The notes below the pieces were generated by a model. It made no database searches. It was not told where the DNA came from and saw only the letters and a list, made by a program, of their open reading frames with translations. Shown piece after piece: positions 53,769 through 64,000 of a stretch of DNA of 64,000 nucleotides (positions are counted from its first letter, which is position 1; each line of letters opens with the position of its first letter). Source of the stretch: Azorinus chamasolen (Eukaryota > Mollusca > Bivalvia > Cardiida > Solecurtidae); the NCBI GenBank assembly GCA_963576725.1, contig OY755246.1, positions 69,411,371-69,475,370 of the forward strand, given 5' to 3'. The position numbers and the translations under genes were made by a program.

Positions 53769-53900
53769 TTTAACCCTTTCCCTGTTCTATATTTAGTCCA
53801 AATATCAATACCTACTGAATATTCATGGAAAAAATATTGAAGGTGTAGCATTGTAGCCGTTTTAGATAGTAAAGAAACAGATCTATCAGAATTCCATTAA
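53769..53900 (+). mobile_element. Family A2 left half, cut by a B element
   Basis: TTAACCCTTTCCCTGTTC to ATCAGAATTCCATTAA, where A2 copies normally continue GCAAACAGAGC. Core material resumes at 54126. Confidence 0.75.
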
Positions 53901-54125
53901 CCCTTTCCTCCCTAGGCTATTTTTAGACCCAACCTCTTTGAATGAATCTACCGAAAAGGAGCATTAACTAGAGAAGAGGATTTTTTTTTAGAATTTTATA
54001 GTTTGAAACCATTGTGACAAATAGAGCATTTGCTCCTATAGGAGCAAATGCTCTATTTATCACAATGGTTTCAACATGTGATTTTTACAGGTGTAGAAAG
54101 GCGTATTTATAGAGGAAAGGGGTAA
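53897..54125 (+). mobile_element. Family B element
   Basis: Perfect hairpin; TTAACCCTTTCCTCC to GAGGAAAGGGGTAA. Confidence 0.88.
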
Positions 54126-54297
54126 CAGACAGCAGACCCTGATCAGCCAGCTCCTATTAGTACCAGCCATCTGATCAGGGTCTGCTCTGTTTGCTTATAC
54201 ATGTCTATTATAGTTGTGATTTTACAGTTTCTGCCCCAGACAAAATATCCTATGTTCACAATTATGCCATTTTCAAAACTCATCCAATTAATATTAA
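54126..54297 (-). mobile_element. Family A core and interior
   Basis: CAGACCCTGATCAGCCAGC / TCTGATCAGGGTCTGCTC is a symmetric core, followed by A interior ending CAATTAATATTAA. It may join the A2 half at 53769. Confidence 0.6.
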
Positions 54298-54798
54298 CCC
54301 TTGGACTCCATAACATGCTTTTCACCTTGGCAAACAGAGAAGACCCAGATCAAATGGCTCCTGTCTGAGCCATCTGATCAAGGTCTGCTCTCTATGCTTA
54401 ACCCTTCGCTTGCTGAATTTTAAAATACATTTCTCCTTCTTTACCCATGTCCTGTTGTATAATTTCATATATCTCCACTGTGTACAAGTATTTCGCTGTG
54501 CAATCACTGCTGTGGAGTGCACAGGTTGCACAATCAATTTGTAAATAGTGCAGACCCTGATGAGACAGCTCCCGCAGGTCTTCACTATTTACAGGTAGGT
54601 ATATTGACGTGAATAGCAAGCGAAGGGTTAAGATATAAAACAGAGAATTATATTATATAAGACATAATAAGGATATGATACTATAATTTCGGCAATTGCC
54701 AAAAAATCTTGTGTCTATGTGCTATTATAACAATTAAACTAATTAATATTCATGGTGTCACAATTTCTTACATGAATATTCATGGAGTAAAGAGTTAA
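54294..54798 (-). mobile_element. Family A element split by a D element
   Basis: TTAACCCTTGGACTCC, broken at CTCTATGC; resumes GATATAAAACAGAG and ends GGAGTAAAGAGTTAA, which seeds the satellite that follows. Confidence 0.8.
54398..54631 (-). mobile_element. Family D element inserted in A
   Basis: TTAACCCTTCGCTTGCTG to AAGCGAAGGGTTAA. The right core arm is shortened (CTCCCGCAGGTC). Confidence 0.88.
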
Positions 54799-55512
54799 TG
54801 ATGGTATTATTTCTTACATGAATATTCAACAGGTAAATCGTTAATGATGGTATTATTTCTTACGTTAATGATGGTATTATTTCTTACATGAATATTCAAC
54901 AGGTAAATCGTTAATGATGGTGTTATTTCTTACATGAATATTCAACAGGTAAATCGTTAATGATGGTATTATTTCTTACATGAATATTCAACAGGTAAAT
55001 CGTTAATGATGTCATTATTTCTTACATGAATATTCAACAGGTAAATCGTTAATGATGTTATTATTTCTTACATGAATATTCAACAGGTAAATCGTTAATG
55101 ATGTCATTATTTCTTACATGAATATTCAACAGGTAAATCGTTAATGATGGTATTATTTCTTACATGAATATTCAACAGGTAAATCGTTAATGATGGTATT
55201 ATTTCTTACATGAATATTCAACAGGTAAATCGTTAATGATGGTATTATTTCTTACATCAATATTCAACAGGTAAATCGTTAATGATGGTATTATTTCTTA
55301 CATGAATATTCAACAGGTAAAACGTTAATGATGGTATTATTTCTTACATGAATATTCAACAGGTAAATCGTTAATGATGGTATTATTTCTTACATGAATA
55401 TTCAACAGGTAAAGAGTTAATGATGGTATTATTTCTTACATGAATATTCATGGAGTAAAGAGTTAATGACTGTATTATTTCTTACATGAATATTCAACAG
55501 GTAAAACGTTAA
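54795..55512 (-). repeat. 46-bp satellite made of family A element ends
   Basis: About 15 units of TTAATGATGGTATTATTTCT..TACATGAATATTCAACAGGTAAATCG. Each equals the last 40-odd bp of a minus-oriented A element plus its TTAA. Rare units keep GATGTCATTATT or ATTCATGGAGTAAAG, the parental A sequence. Confidence 0.95.
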
Positions 55513-56121
55513 TCCCATCTAGATGCAAACTGTGAGCAGATGTTATCAAACATTTACACAAAACTTTGTTACAGTTAATAATTGTTGAATTCTTGTAATA
55601 CATTTCACTCCAGAAACAATATCACTTGTAGGTAAATCCCCAAGTTTAATAATTAATGAAGAGTCTTAAATTCACTCCCGGACAATTATCTCACAGTTCG
55701 TGAACTGACTGCAGTATAAAGTAAATGGTGTACGATATTTGAACAATTATAACATCCACCAATGTAAAATCACCTGAGACAGTTTAATTGAAAAGTGGCC
55801 AGACACCTCCAGTAAATTCCCAGTACATATGAACAGTAAGTGGCTGACATACTGGCAGCCCTGTATCCATTTATGACACATCCCTGATTATTTCACTATT
55901 TTTCATTTACAGTTTTCATTTTTCAAGACCCAGAATTAAACACTTTCAAGATCATCATAGGAAAGGTATTCCAACAAACTGACACAGAGAAAGTGACAAT
56001 GTACCTCGACTTAAAGCAGACAAACTATTTTATATTCCTAAACTATTCCACAGTCCCAGTGTTATAAATTGACCATTAAAAGTATCTGCATGTTAAATAT
56101 TTAACCATTTCAGGTAATCCT
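55513..56121. other. Unassigned sequence
   Basis: No repeat family recognised over 600 bp; frames are short and lack splice support. Confidence 0.35.
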
Positions 56122-56326
56122 TTTAATGCTGATTATTCAAAGTGGAATGGTCCAACAGTGCATTAGATATACAGCCCATTATTAGTATGAAAGGATTAAA
56201 TTCTCTGGAGGGCTTTGGATTACAAACGGTGCAGACCCTGATCAGAGGGCTCCTTTTGGAGCCCTCTAATCTGGGTCTACACTGTTTGCAAATGTCTGTA
56301 CACTTGTTTCCCACATTCCAAGGATG
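56122..56326 (+). mobile_element. Family C2 element
   Basis: CCTTTTAATGCTGATTATTC to CCCACATTCCAAGGATGAA; perfect AGAGGGCTCC..GGAGCCCTCT tip. Confidence 0.7.
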
Positions 56327-56420
56327 AAGAAATGCTGATTTTCACAAAGAATGCTTCATTCAATCCAATCAGTTGAACTCGGTCAATTTGTAACGGTAAA
56401 TTTCACCGTAAAGAAATAGA

Positions 56421-56532
56421 AATGGCAAACAGTACAGAACCAGATCATCCTGGGCTCGCAGGAGCCCTCTAATGTGGATCTGCAGTTTGCAAATGTTTGT
56501 AAATTCAAACCACACATTCTAAGGGGCTAAGT
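56421..56532 (+). mobile_element. Family C2 fragment
   Basis: AATGGCAAACAGTACAG, tip CTCGCAGGAG, end CACACATTCTAAGGGGC. Confidence 0.5.
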
Positions 56533-56725
56533 GGAAACCACAATAAACCCTTATCACTTTTGAATTATATAAGTACTGGGCCCCCTGAGGCTTAACTGCT
56601 CTCTCGCTCACTTGGCTCCCTACCCCAAATGTCAATAACAGCAACCAAACGATATTTTACGGTTAATACACCCAATTTTGTCTTACAGTAAATATACCCA
56701 ATTTTGTATCTGCACTGAGCCTTTA

Positions 56726-56965
56726 ACAATTTAATCTATAAATAAGCTTTTATACACCTTTGCAGATAGAGTAGACCCAGATCCGGAGCCGTCTGATCAG
56801 GGTCTGCTATGTTTGCTTAATATATTGCTCAGATATAGATCTGACTCTAGAGTTTCTGTCACAATTAAAGCTTATTTTGTCCATTGTGCCATTATGAAGC
56901 CACTGAATTATTATTCATGCTGTCATTATTTCTTGTCTGAATATTCCTGAAGTAAAGATTTAAGA
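56726..56965 (-). mobile_element. Family A element, degraded
   Basis: TTTAACAATTTAATCTATA to GAAGTAAAGATTTAA; the tip is deleted on one side (CAGATCCGGAGCCGTC). Confidence 0.7.
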
Positions 56966-57306
56966 ACAATTCGACTGTTGTTTGAAAACTGTTTCGATCC
57001 TGTTAGTATTGAGAGTATCTCAACATGATTAAAATTCTTTAACATTTTTTTTTATTTCTTTTCTCAAAAACTTTTTGTTTTTGTCAGATCACGATATCTA
57101 AGCAGATAGTAGCCTCGTTATTGTTTGCCATCAATTCATTTGTTCAAATTGAGATACGTTTCAACTAAATTTCAAAATATTTAGATGCGCCTCACAAATC
57201 ACTTCTGTTCCATTTACCCTTTGTCTCCCTGTATGAGAATGTATGACGACCTTGACAAATATTTGAATCTGCATCAGATTTTGTATACTTAGAGAATCAT
57301 TTCAGG
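56966..57306. other. Unassigned sequence before the hAT element
   Basis: One weak family H arm (GAAAACTGTTTCGATCC near 56984). No exon seen. Confidence 0.35.
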
Positions 57307-57314
57307 ATCATAAC

Positions 57315-58649
57315 CAGGGCTCTAGAAATCCGGAAAATCGCCGGTCTGGACCGATTTTTGACTTCTCAGACCGGTTTGTACGACAGAATTTGAAAAAAAA
57401 TCGGTCCCAAAATTTCAAGCAGACTACACGTATCTAATTAGAATCATCGGTCTATTAGCTAAATGTTCCAATTCGTAAGTGCCCTATCATAAACGTGTCA
57501 AGGGATTAAATGCCTGGGGTCAGGATTATGGGCCAGGTCTTGACATACTTACCTCTTGCAGCTAGCCACTGAGCCATGTAATATTGATAAGACGTGCTAG
57601 GCATTGTGCACTTCATCTATTTCTTATGCCGCAAACAGTTCTAATTGTTTATGCAGTAATTGGCATTGATGTCGTAATTACCTACATTTTACCTGGTAAC
57701 AAACGGTCCGTAGTAAATTAATGAAATGTCGCCTAATTATGTTTGTTTATTTAATTACTGTAACAGTCCGTATATTAAGGCTACTCTATTTTTTTGTATT
57801 TAAAAAGAAGGATATGTTTATCTAAAGAAATAGATCTGTAATCAAGGCTGAAATGTCACTGACACATAACATTTTGGTATCAGGTTTTTATGAGCAAATA
57901 CTCTCTTGATATCCATCAGCAACACAATTTACTTTGAAGAATCATAACAAAAAGTCAACAAAATGTCCGGATGATTCCACGGGGGACCGCCACAATGAAG
58001 TATGGACCTGGGCAGAAAAAAATGTATGATCACGAGATATATAGACTATAATTATATCTAGTGTTCATACATTTTTTTCTGTCCAGGTTCATACTTCATT
58101 GTGACGGTCCCTATATATCTAGTGTTCATACATTTTTTTCTGTCCAGGTTCATACTTCATTGGGACGGTCCCCTGTGCTTGATTCTTGAAAGTTAAAGGT
58201 TGACCTATTTTCGAGACTCCACATTTAAAGAGCTCCATTTATTGTACTGAAGTCAGTGAAGAGAAAAACAATTCTGAGTAGTGGCTTTCGTTTATCTGAT
58301 GAGAAATACGTATGCATCATAAGCTAAATAATAATTACCAATCATGTAAGCTAGTTTCCTTGCTTCTCGTTCAAAGCCTTCAAAACTGTCACGCATGCCG
58401 ACTTGAAATGTCATTAGTTTTCGCGAATGTCAACTGTCATTAGTTTTCACAAATTTCGAAATTTAATGCTGTCATTTTATTACAAACAAACTATAAGGGG
58501 ACAAATGGCACATATTCAAACATACTACCAGTGGACATATAACGAGGGGCTAATGTCCGCTCATCGAAAAATGGTGGGGCAAATGTCCGGGTGGCTAATG
58601 TCCGTTTCTCGGCTGGACCGGTTGGGATTTGAAAATTTCTAGAGCCCTG
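57315..58649. mobile_element. Non-autonomous hAT transposon
   Basis: Perfect 15-bp terminal inverted repeats CAGGGCTCTAGAAAT / ATTTCTAGAGCCCTG are flanked by identical 8-bp target duplications ATCATAAC (57307-57314 and 58650-58657). The 8-bp duplication and CAGGG terminus are diagnostic of the hAT superfamily. The 1335-bp interior has no transposase frame. GGACCGGT/ACCGG motifs recur just inside both ends. The intact duplication suggests relatively recent insertion. Confidence 0.92.
57982..58173. repeat. Inverted repeat nested in the hAT element, with a duplicated arm
   Basis: GGGGACCG(C/T)C ends face each other. The left arm (57982-58045) pairs with a right arm that is present twice in tandem (58053-58113 and from 58114, period 61 bp), each containing TTCATACATTTTTTTCTGTC. 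It is probably a small element captured by the hAT transposon. No target duplication is evident. Confidence 0.65.
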
Positions 58650-58967
58650 ATCATAACCATTTGAGACTCTGTTAATGTTGTCAATGAATGAAAATTAAGG
58701 TAAGTCTTGGAAAATCAAACAAAAATCTTTTTCATTGAAAACAAAAATTTGAGGGTAAAGAGTTCATCCCTTAAACTCAAAGTTATTTATGCTCACAAAA
58801 ATTGTCACCAGCTACAATTCTCAATATAGATTTATCTTCTCTTTCTCTAAAACATATGATGCCATAGTGCCAAACCATTTAAATCCTGATCAGATACTGA
58901 GTTCTGGATCCAAACTGTTTGCAATGGTAGTTGTAAATTACCCCTAACATGCAATGGGTCAACCCTT

Positions 58968-59370
58968 TCAATGCAGAAAAGAATGTCATTTGTAAACAGT
59001 ATAACTAAGTTCCAGATCATTAAAGTACTCTTTGATCCAGGTCTGCACTGATTATCATTCAAAGTCCTCTCACAAGTTATACCCTTTCATACTGAATGGA
59101 CTGAATTAAACAATAGCACCCCAAGCGGGTGCGAACGCTCGTCTGTTATCATTTTGGTATGTGCGGATAGGCCTGGTCAAGATGAACATGCATACCAAAA
59201 ATGAAGGTTGTAAATGAAAAATTGAAGAAGTTATGGTCAATGTTAAGATTTCCGACGATGACAACAATGCGGACGCCAGAGTTACAACAATAGCTTGTGA
59301 TTTCTTCGAAATAGACGAGCTAACAATGATGGACCATTCCACTATGAAACTTCAGCATTCCAAGGGTTAA
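58968..59370 (-). mobile_element. Family C2 element split by HEL-8
   Basis: CAACCCTTTCAATGCAG to GACTGAATTAAACAAT, then GATGGACCATTCCACTATG to TTCCAAGGGTTAA. The uninterrupted C2 copy at 35639 has AATAAACAATGCTGG at this point. Confidence 0.8.
59117..59328 (+). mobile_element. HEL-8 element (short)
   Basis: AGCACCCCAAGCGGGTGC 5' dyad, GGCCTGGTCAAGATGAAC body, GATGACAACAATGCGGACG tract, CTTCGAAATAGACGAGCTAA 3' end. AACAAT occurs on both sides. Confidence 0.65.
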
Positions 59371-59470
59371 TATGTTTTGTAGTTTACAATGCAAACCAAT
59401 CAGTCACCTGTTCAACATTAGACTGATGATGATGTATCAAACGGGTGATAGGTGACTGAGGCTTCATTTT

Positions 59471-59681
59471 AAACTCTTACAACGCTGAACTTTCAGATGG
59501 ACTATTCCAAAATTCAAACAAATCAAGCTTACTGTGAATATTTAGGGAATTTTTTAAAGAAACGTGTAACATGACAAACAGTGCAGACCCTGATTGGGGG
59601 CTCCACTAGGAGTCCTCTCATCTAGGTCTACACCGTTTGCAAAGGACATTAGTGACTCATGTCCTACACTGTAAGGGTTAA
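59471..59681 (+). mobile_element. Family C element
   Basis: CTCTTACAACGCTGAAC to CACTGTAAGGGTTAA; the core tip is slightly decayed. Confidence 0.8.
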
Positions 59682-59896
59682 ACCATTTGATTGTGGCAAA
59701 TGAGTGTACTGGCATTTTGCAAATAGTTTTGACCCAGCTCAGAAGAAGACTCCTAGAGGAGTCCTCTGATCAGGGTCTGCACTGTTTGTCATTCAAAATC
59801 CTCTAGCAATTTTTCCTCTTTCAAGCTGGTAGGACCCTATCTTTAACAGTGATTGACGATTATTCCCTTGAAAATTTAGCATTAATAGGGTTAAAC
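59678..59896 (-). mobile_element. Family C2 element, TTAA-linked
   Basis: TTAAACCATTTGATTG to AGCATTAATAGGGTTAA; tip GACTCCTAGAGGAGTC. Confidence 0.78.
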
Positions 59897-60110
59897 CATT
59901 TGAATGTGGATTTATTCCACATGGAATGGTTCATCATTATAAGTCAGCAGTGTCCATCTGATATAAAAGGATTACAATGGTTATTGAATATATAATGACA
60001 AAACAGTGCAGGCCTGGAAGGTTGATCAAAGGGCTCCTTCAGCAGCTCTCTGTCATCTGGGTCTACCTTGTTTCTGAATGCCATCTAATCTTGTTTTCTG
60101 CATTCAATGC
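59893..60110 (+). mobile_element. Family C2 fragments, third in the chain
   Basis: TTAAACCATTTGAATG with a local palindrome (GGATTTATTCC), then core AACAGTGCAGGCCTGG and CATCTGGGTCTACC. Confidence 0.5.
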
Positions 60111-60710
60111 ATTCATATGGAAAACTCTGATATTCTATGAAAACAGGCAGGATCCAGATGAGATGCCAGGTAGGTCTGCCTCTTCGATGAGATGCCAAGT
60201 AAGTCTGCCTCTTATCAGGATCTAAACTGTTTGACACTGATTGCAGTTACTAAAAGAAATGTTAGAAAAGTTAAATTTTGATAACTGTATCAGAAAATAT
60301 TAGCAGTTACAGTGCAAAGGCTTAATGTTGTCTCAGCACCATGCCAGAAGCAGAAACAATTCTTGACATAACACATGACAAAATTATGGCCCTTAGACAG
60401 GTTGTGGCCCTTAATTGTGATGATGAATCAGCATGGTAAGTTTGGTGACGCTACCTCTAAACATTAAAGTCTTAAGGAAGTAACGGAAAAAACTGACTTT
60501 TTTTTTTGCTACATTAAAACACACAATTACTACATATACAGCAAGGTTAATGCATTAACGCTATTTTTTTCTTCCATAAACAATGAAAACAAGGTAAAAA
60601 CCATTCCCTATCATTCATCTTTAGAGTAAGGGGAATTTAGAAAATAAAATCAAGTGTTTTGCACAAAAGTATATTTACTACATTCTATGATGCAAATTTG
60701 TGAACCTTTT
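60111..60710. other. Unassigned, with a family H copy
   Basis: H at about 60148-60235; its middle carries a 30-bp duplication (GATGAGATGCCA twice). GTTGTGGCCCTTAATTGTGA near 60400 looks like a single core unit of another Helentron-like element. Confidence 0.4.
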
Positions 60711-60901
60711 TTAACCTTTCCTGCATATTGATGCCTTTTGACGCCTCTGTAAAATTCACTTTCCTGAAACCATTGTGATCCTTTAAAGAGCAAATGCTCT
60801 ATTTATCACAATGGTTTCAAAACTACACAATTCTAAAAAAAAAATCATTTTCTCTAGTAAATGCTCCTTTTCTAAAAATAGCCTATGAGGGATTGTGTTA
60901 A
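60711..60901 (-). mobile_element. Family B element with a shortened left arm
   Basis: TTAACCTTTCCTGCATATTG to GAGGGATTGTGTTAA. Confidence 0.8.
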
Positions 60902-60956
60902 TATTACAGATCCATATCAAACATGTAAACACCTAATTCAATCATTTCCTTTACAC

Positions 60957-61250
60957 AATCGCTTTGTCATGCCTTTGCAAACAGATTAGACCCAGATGAC
61001 TCCTACAAGGGTCTGCTCTGTTTACTTCATAATGACATTATAAGCAAACAGAACCTTATAAGGCAGCTCCTACAGATCTGGGTCTACTCTATTTGCAATT
61101 TGATGCATACATTTATGACATATGCTTTCAAAATAAAACCTTCCAGGCACTACATTTTTGCTTGGACTGTCTTAACCGCCTTTCTATATACAAAACTTCA
61201 GTAGGAGCTGTCTGATCAGGATTTGCTCTGCTTGCTTACAACATATTATC
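60957..61250. mobile_element. Degenerate family A cores
   Basis: Three broken cores: AAACAGATTAGACCCAG, AAGCAAACAGAACCTTATAA and AGGAGCTGTCTGATCAGG. Confidence 0.45.
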
Positions 61251-61521
61251 ACATCACCCCACAAGCATTTCGAGTTGATATAGCAATCACATATTTCTCT
61301 GTATTACACACATTTAATATAAGCTGTAATGCCATTTAGAAACACCACAACATCGATGTAGAAATACCGGTATACACGTAAGACCTTTTTAGTCGAAATA
61401 AGTTATATGATAAAAAGGATTATGATGCTCAGAGTCATTTTGTTCAAACTGATATTAAACTCCCCAGAGGCTCGCTATTAATTTTTCCAAGATGAGCTTA
61501 ATATTAGTTTGTTGGCAAGCT

Positions 61522-61740
61522 TTAACCCATTCCCTCATAGGCTATTTTTAGATCCAACCACTTTGAATAAATCTACTGAAAAGGAGCATTAACTAAAGAA
61601 AAGGAAAATTTTAGAATTTTGTAGTTTGAAACCATTGTGATAAATAGAGCATTTATAGGAGCAAATGCTCTATTAATATTAATCACAATGGTTTCAAGAA
61701 ATGACTTTTATCAAGGCGTATTTATGGAGGAAAGGGTTAA
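61522..61740 (+). mobile_element. Family B element
   Basis: TTAACCCATTCCCTC to GGAGGAAAGGGTTAA; the left arm tip lacks TGCTCC and the right arm has an AATATTAA insertion. Confidence 0.88.
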
Positions 61741-61837
61741 ATAACATTTTCCAAGACTCCTTTAATATCAGTTTTTACAAATTGATTACTCGCATCGCAA
61801 CACATCCTTTATATGTATACCGTAGATATGACTATAT

Positions 61838-61949
61838 TTTCTACTATGGTAAAATTTTCCAAATCTATGTGCCATTACAAAATTTAATCTAATTAATATT
61901 CAGAATGTCATTATTTCTTATATAAATATTCATTGAGTAAAGGGTTAAA
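61838..61949 (-). mobile_element. Family A right half
   Basis: GGTAAAATTTTCCAAATC to TGAGTAAAGGGTTAA. Confidence 0.7.
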
Positions 61950-62017
61950 GTTACCAATACATTTCATGGCGTTAAAAGGTCACGAAGTATCAAAATGTAA
62001 CTGATACATGGCTAACA

Positions 62018-62096
62018 CCTACAGGAGCTGTCTGATCTGGGTCCGCTCTATTCCTAAAGGCATAAATATGTTTATTTATCAGGTAAAATGTTTACC
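62018..62096 (+). mobile_element. Family A fragment
   Basis: AGGAGCTGTCTGATCTGG to TTATTTATCAGGTAAAA. Confidence 0.45.
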
Positions 62097-62344
62097 CAAC
62101 TCACACATTTCTTTATCAAAAGAAAACCTACCAGGCACTACCTTTTTGCCTTGGGTTGTCTTAAAGTTACTTGTATATTTCACAGAGCTAAAAGGTCACG
62201 AAGTATCAAAATGTAACTGGTACATGGCGAACATCTAATTACAATGATGTAACACTTTAACATACCTTGGTCAGTCTGACAGAAGTTTAACCAACCTTGA
62301 AACCCTTTACAAACTAGAAAATTGTGTCTGTAAGACACAGGATG

Positions 62345-62596
62345 TCCCTGTGGTGGTGCTTGTCTAGCTGCACATTAAATTTGACCTTGACCTTGGGCTT
62401 GCAGGCAGCATTGGCTGGGTGCGCAATGAAAGTATGGATGGTGTTTAATGTATATATGCAATTCAATGTCAATAGCTGTAGTGGTTAGTGAGATATAAGA
62501 CAATGAAAAACTGTGACAACCAACTGCACGTAAAAGCGTGACACACGGATGGACAGGTGCAAAACATAATGCCCCCTGACTATCGGCAACGGGAGC
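62345..62596 (+). mobile_element. HEL-9 element, 5' truncated
   Basis: TTGACCTTGACCTTGGGC core, ACACGGATGGACAGG tract, 3' hairpin ATGCCCCCTGACTATCGGC ending GCATAA. Confidence 0.6.
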
Positions 62597-62896
62597 ATAA
62601 ACAAGAGCCACGTGCGGCGCCAATACTCCTCTGATATGGCACTTGTCCAGCTAAATTTAAAAAATTGAAAACAATAAAGGACCATAACTCCACAATTTTG
62701 AAATCAAGAGTTATGGTTCTTACGTAGGAGACTTCCCTCCATTGAGATCTACTAACCTATGAAGTTTCATGTTGATACCTCTTATACTTTTCGAGTAATG
62801 AGCTACATTAAAGTTTTTGCACGCCGCTGCCAACGCCTACAACCCAGTGATCACAATAGCTCAACTTTTCTTCGAAACAGACGAGCTAAAAATAGT
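62597..62896 (+). mobile_element. HEL-6 element
   Basis: ACAAGAGCCACGTGCGGC 5' end, GACCATAACTCCACAATTTT, and CTTCGAAACAGACGAGC then TAAAAA. It follows HEL-9 with no gap. Confidence 0.7.
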
Positions 62897-63063
62897 GGCA
62901 GATCAGAGTTTGAGGAGACACTATTTTTTTGCTGCATGATAAGGGTTATCCTTTCATAAACTATAGAAGACATTCTGATGACCTTTATAACAAGTCAGCA
63001 ACTGCATGAAATGCCTGATGATGTCTCAGTGTCTCGCTAAGATTCAAATTGCTTCTAAAGTTT

Positions 63064-63300
63064 ATTAACTCTTTGCTTGCTATTCACGTCAATATACCTA
63101 CCTGTAAATAGTGAAGACCCATGCAGGAGCTGTCTCATCAGGGTCTGCACTATTTACAAGTTGATTGTGCAACCAGTGCACTCCACAGCAGTGATTGCAC
63201 AGCGATATACTTGTACACAGTGAAGATATATGTAATTATACAACAGGACATGGGTAAAGAAGGAAAAATGTGTTTTAAAATTCAGTAAGCCAAGGGTTAA
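63064..63300 (+). mobile_element. Family D element
   Basis: TTAACTCTTTGCTTGC to CAAGGGTTAA; the left core arm is shortened (AGACCCATGCAGGAGC). Confidence 0.88.
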
Positions 63301-63500
63301 CCCGTCTCATGCTGAATATTCAAATGTGAATCCATATCCAGTATGAATATTAATGAGCTGAATTATTCTAAAGTTGGACAACTTGTAGCCACTGCATTAT
63401 GATGGCAAAAAGTGCAACCCATAATATAATGAGACCGCTCCTGTAGGAGCTGCCTCATATGGGTCTACACTATTTACTAGTGCAGATTTATATAGAGTTT
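63297..63500 (+). mobile_element. Further TTAACCC hairpin element (type uncertain)
   Basis: Shares TTAA with D. TTAACCCGTCTCATGCTG start; tip GACCGCTCCTGTAGGAGC; AGCTGAATTATTCTAAAG interior is not seen elsewhere. Confidence 0.6.
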
Positions 63501-63636
63501 ACTCTTACAGTGCGGGGTCTGCACTATTTGTTATGTTACCCCTTTTATTAGAAAAAAAACTTAAATGTTCATCATGAGCTTGCCCTGTTTGCATTTTGGA
63601 ATAATCCATTTGAAAATTCAGCGTTATACAGGTTAA
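63500..63636 (-). mobile_element. Family C right half
   Basis: CTTACAGTGCGGGGTCTGCA through GGAATAATCCATTTG to ACAGGTTAA. Confidence 0.65.
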
Positions 63637-63899
63637 CAAACATCACCCAACAGCGTACTAAAGGTTTGGAATAAAGCGACCAACATGGTGACTTTGCTAC
63701 TTCAATTTACTGCTTAATGTGGTGGAAATATGCATTGAAAGGTAACAAGATTTGTAATTGTAGTGACACATGTTTCTCTACAAATGTTGATACAGAAAAG
63801 AATACCCTGAAAGTATTTTACCCTTGTATTTTGGTTTCTCTAGACACTCAGTCATTGGATCTCCCATGTTGGGCTAATGGACGATCAGGCCAGTGGGGT

Positions 63900-64000
63900 T
63901 TAACCCTTAACACCATGTACCGTATATTTATACATCTAAGAAATAATGACGTCATGAATATTAATTAGATTAATTGTTATAATAGCAGATGGACACAGGA
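63900..64000 (+). mobile_element. Family A element cut by the window end
   Basis: TTAACCCTTAACACC, AATAATGACGTCATGAATAT, GCAGATGGACACAGGA. Confidence 0.75.

Noticed and set aside
60341..60435. Possible plus-strand coding exon ending at ATG|GTAAGT
   Set aside because: The sequence (ATTATGGCCCTTAGACAG) looks like a core unit of a Helentron-like element. It lacks an acceptor, and strand disagrees with the other exons.
63717..63968. 83-residue plus-strand frame at the right edge
   Set aside because: It runs into a family A element end and has low-complexity composition; no splice sites support it.

Overview
This is eukaryotic nuclear DNA, AT-rich, with spliced genes and very dense transposon-derived repeats. 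The repeat vocabulary points to a bivalve mollusc: elements starting AACAAGAGGGCC, carrying tandem cores of about 145-155 bp, GACG-rich simple sequence and a terminal hairpin with GGTGAGCTAAAA. These resemble the bivalve pearl / Helentron-associated elements. That assignment is inference; no rRNA, mitochondrial or well-known marker gene is present.

Coding content is sparse and all on the minus strand. The one solid gene piece is a large exon (34962 down to 33330) encoding about 544 residues of a serine-rich, basic, probably disordered protein. It begins with an ATG preceded by in-frame stops and ends at a GTAAGG splice donor in phase 1. Two smaller exon candidates share its strand and phase: a possible alternative first exon with its own ATG (47970 to 47883) and a symmetric 63-bp internal exon (10217 to 10155). 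The simplest model is one gene of more than 37 kb with two alternative first coding exons and introns filled by repeats. Most of its exons would lie outside the window.

Almost everything else is short non-autonomous DNA transposons built as hairpins. Family A (TTAACCCTTT ends, core AGACCCTGATCAGA..GGCTCC) has some 55-60 copies or fragments. Family B (same ends, core GAGCATTTGCTCC palindrome) has about 25. Families C/C2 and D have other TTAACCC ends but reuse the A-type core. Family E (TA target, CAGTAAAACC ends) has about nine. Single copies or small sets include a 1.3-kb hAT element with perfect 8-bp target duplications, a Kolobok/T2-like TTAAAGG element, a tRNA-derived SINE and several long hairpins. 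Helentron-like elements (at least seven subfamilies) are repeatedly inserted inside A elements.

Region by region: 1-4700 has A, B, C and E elements and a 16-bp minisatellite grown from an E arm; 4700-13500 has three large Helentron-like elements, A/B copies and the 63-bp exon; 13500-25800 is A/B/C mosaic with a 25-bp minisatellite at 15.5-16.2 kb and a three-level nest at 23.6-24.3 kb; 25.8-31 kb is Helentron-like elements nested in A elements; 31.3-32.5 kb has the SINE and a long hairpin; 33.3-35.4 kb is the main exon and its leader; 35.4-56 kb is A-E mosaic with Helentron-like insertions, the alternative first exon and a 46-bp satellite made of A-element ends; 57.3-58.6 kb is the hAT element; the remainder is C, B, D and A fragments. 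Insertion order suggests A is oldest, then E and the Helentron-like elements, with B inserting into both A and E.

Family labels A to J and HEL-1 to HEL-9 are local to this report. Plus orientation for A and C means the GACCCTGAT arm comes first. For B it means the GGCTATTTTTAGA end comes first.
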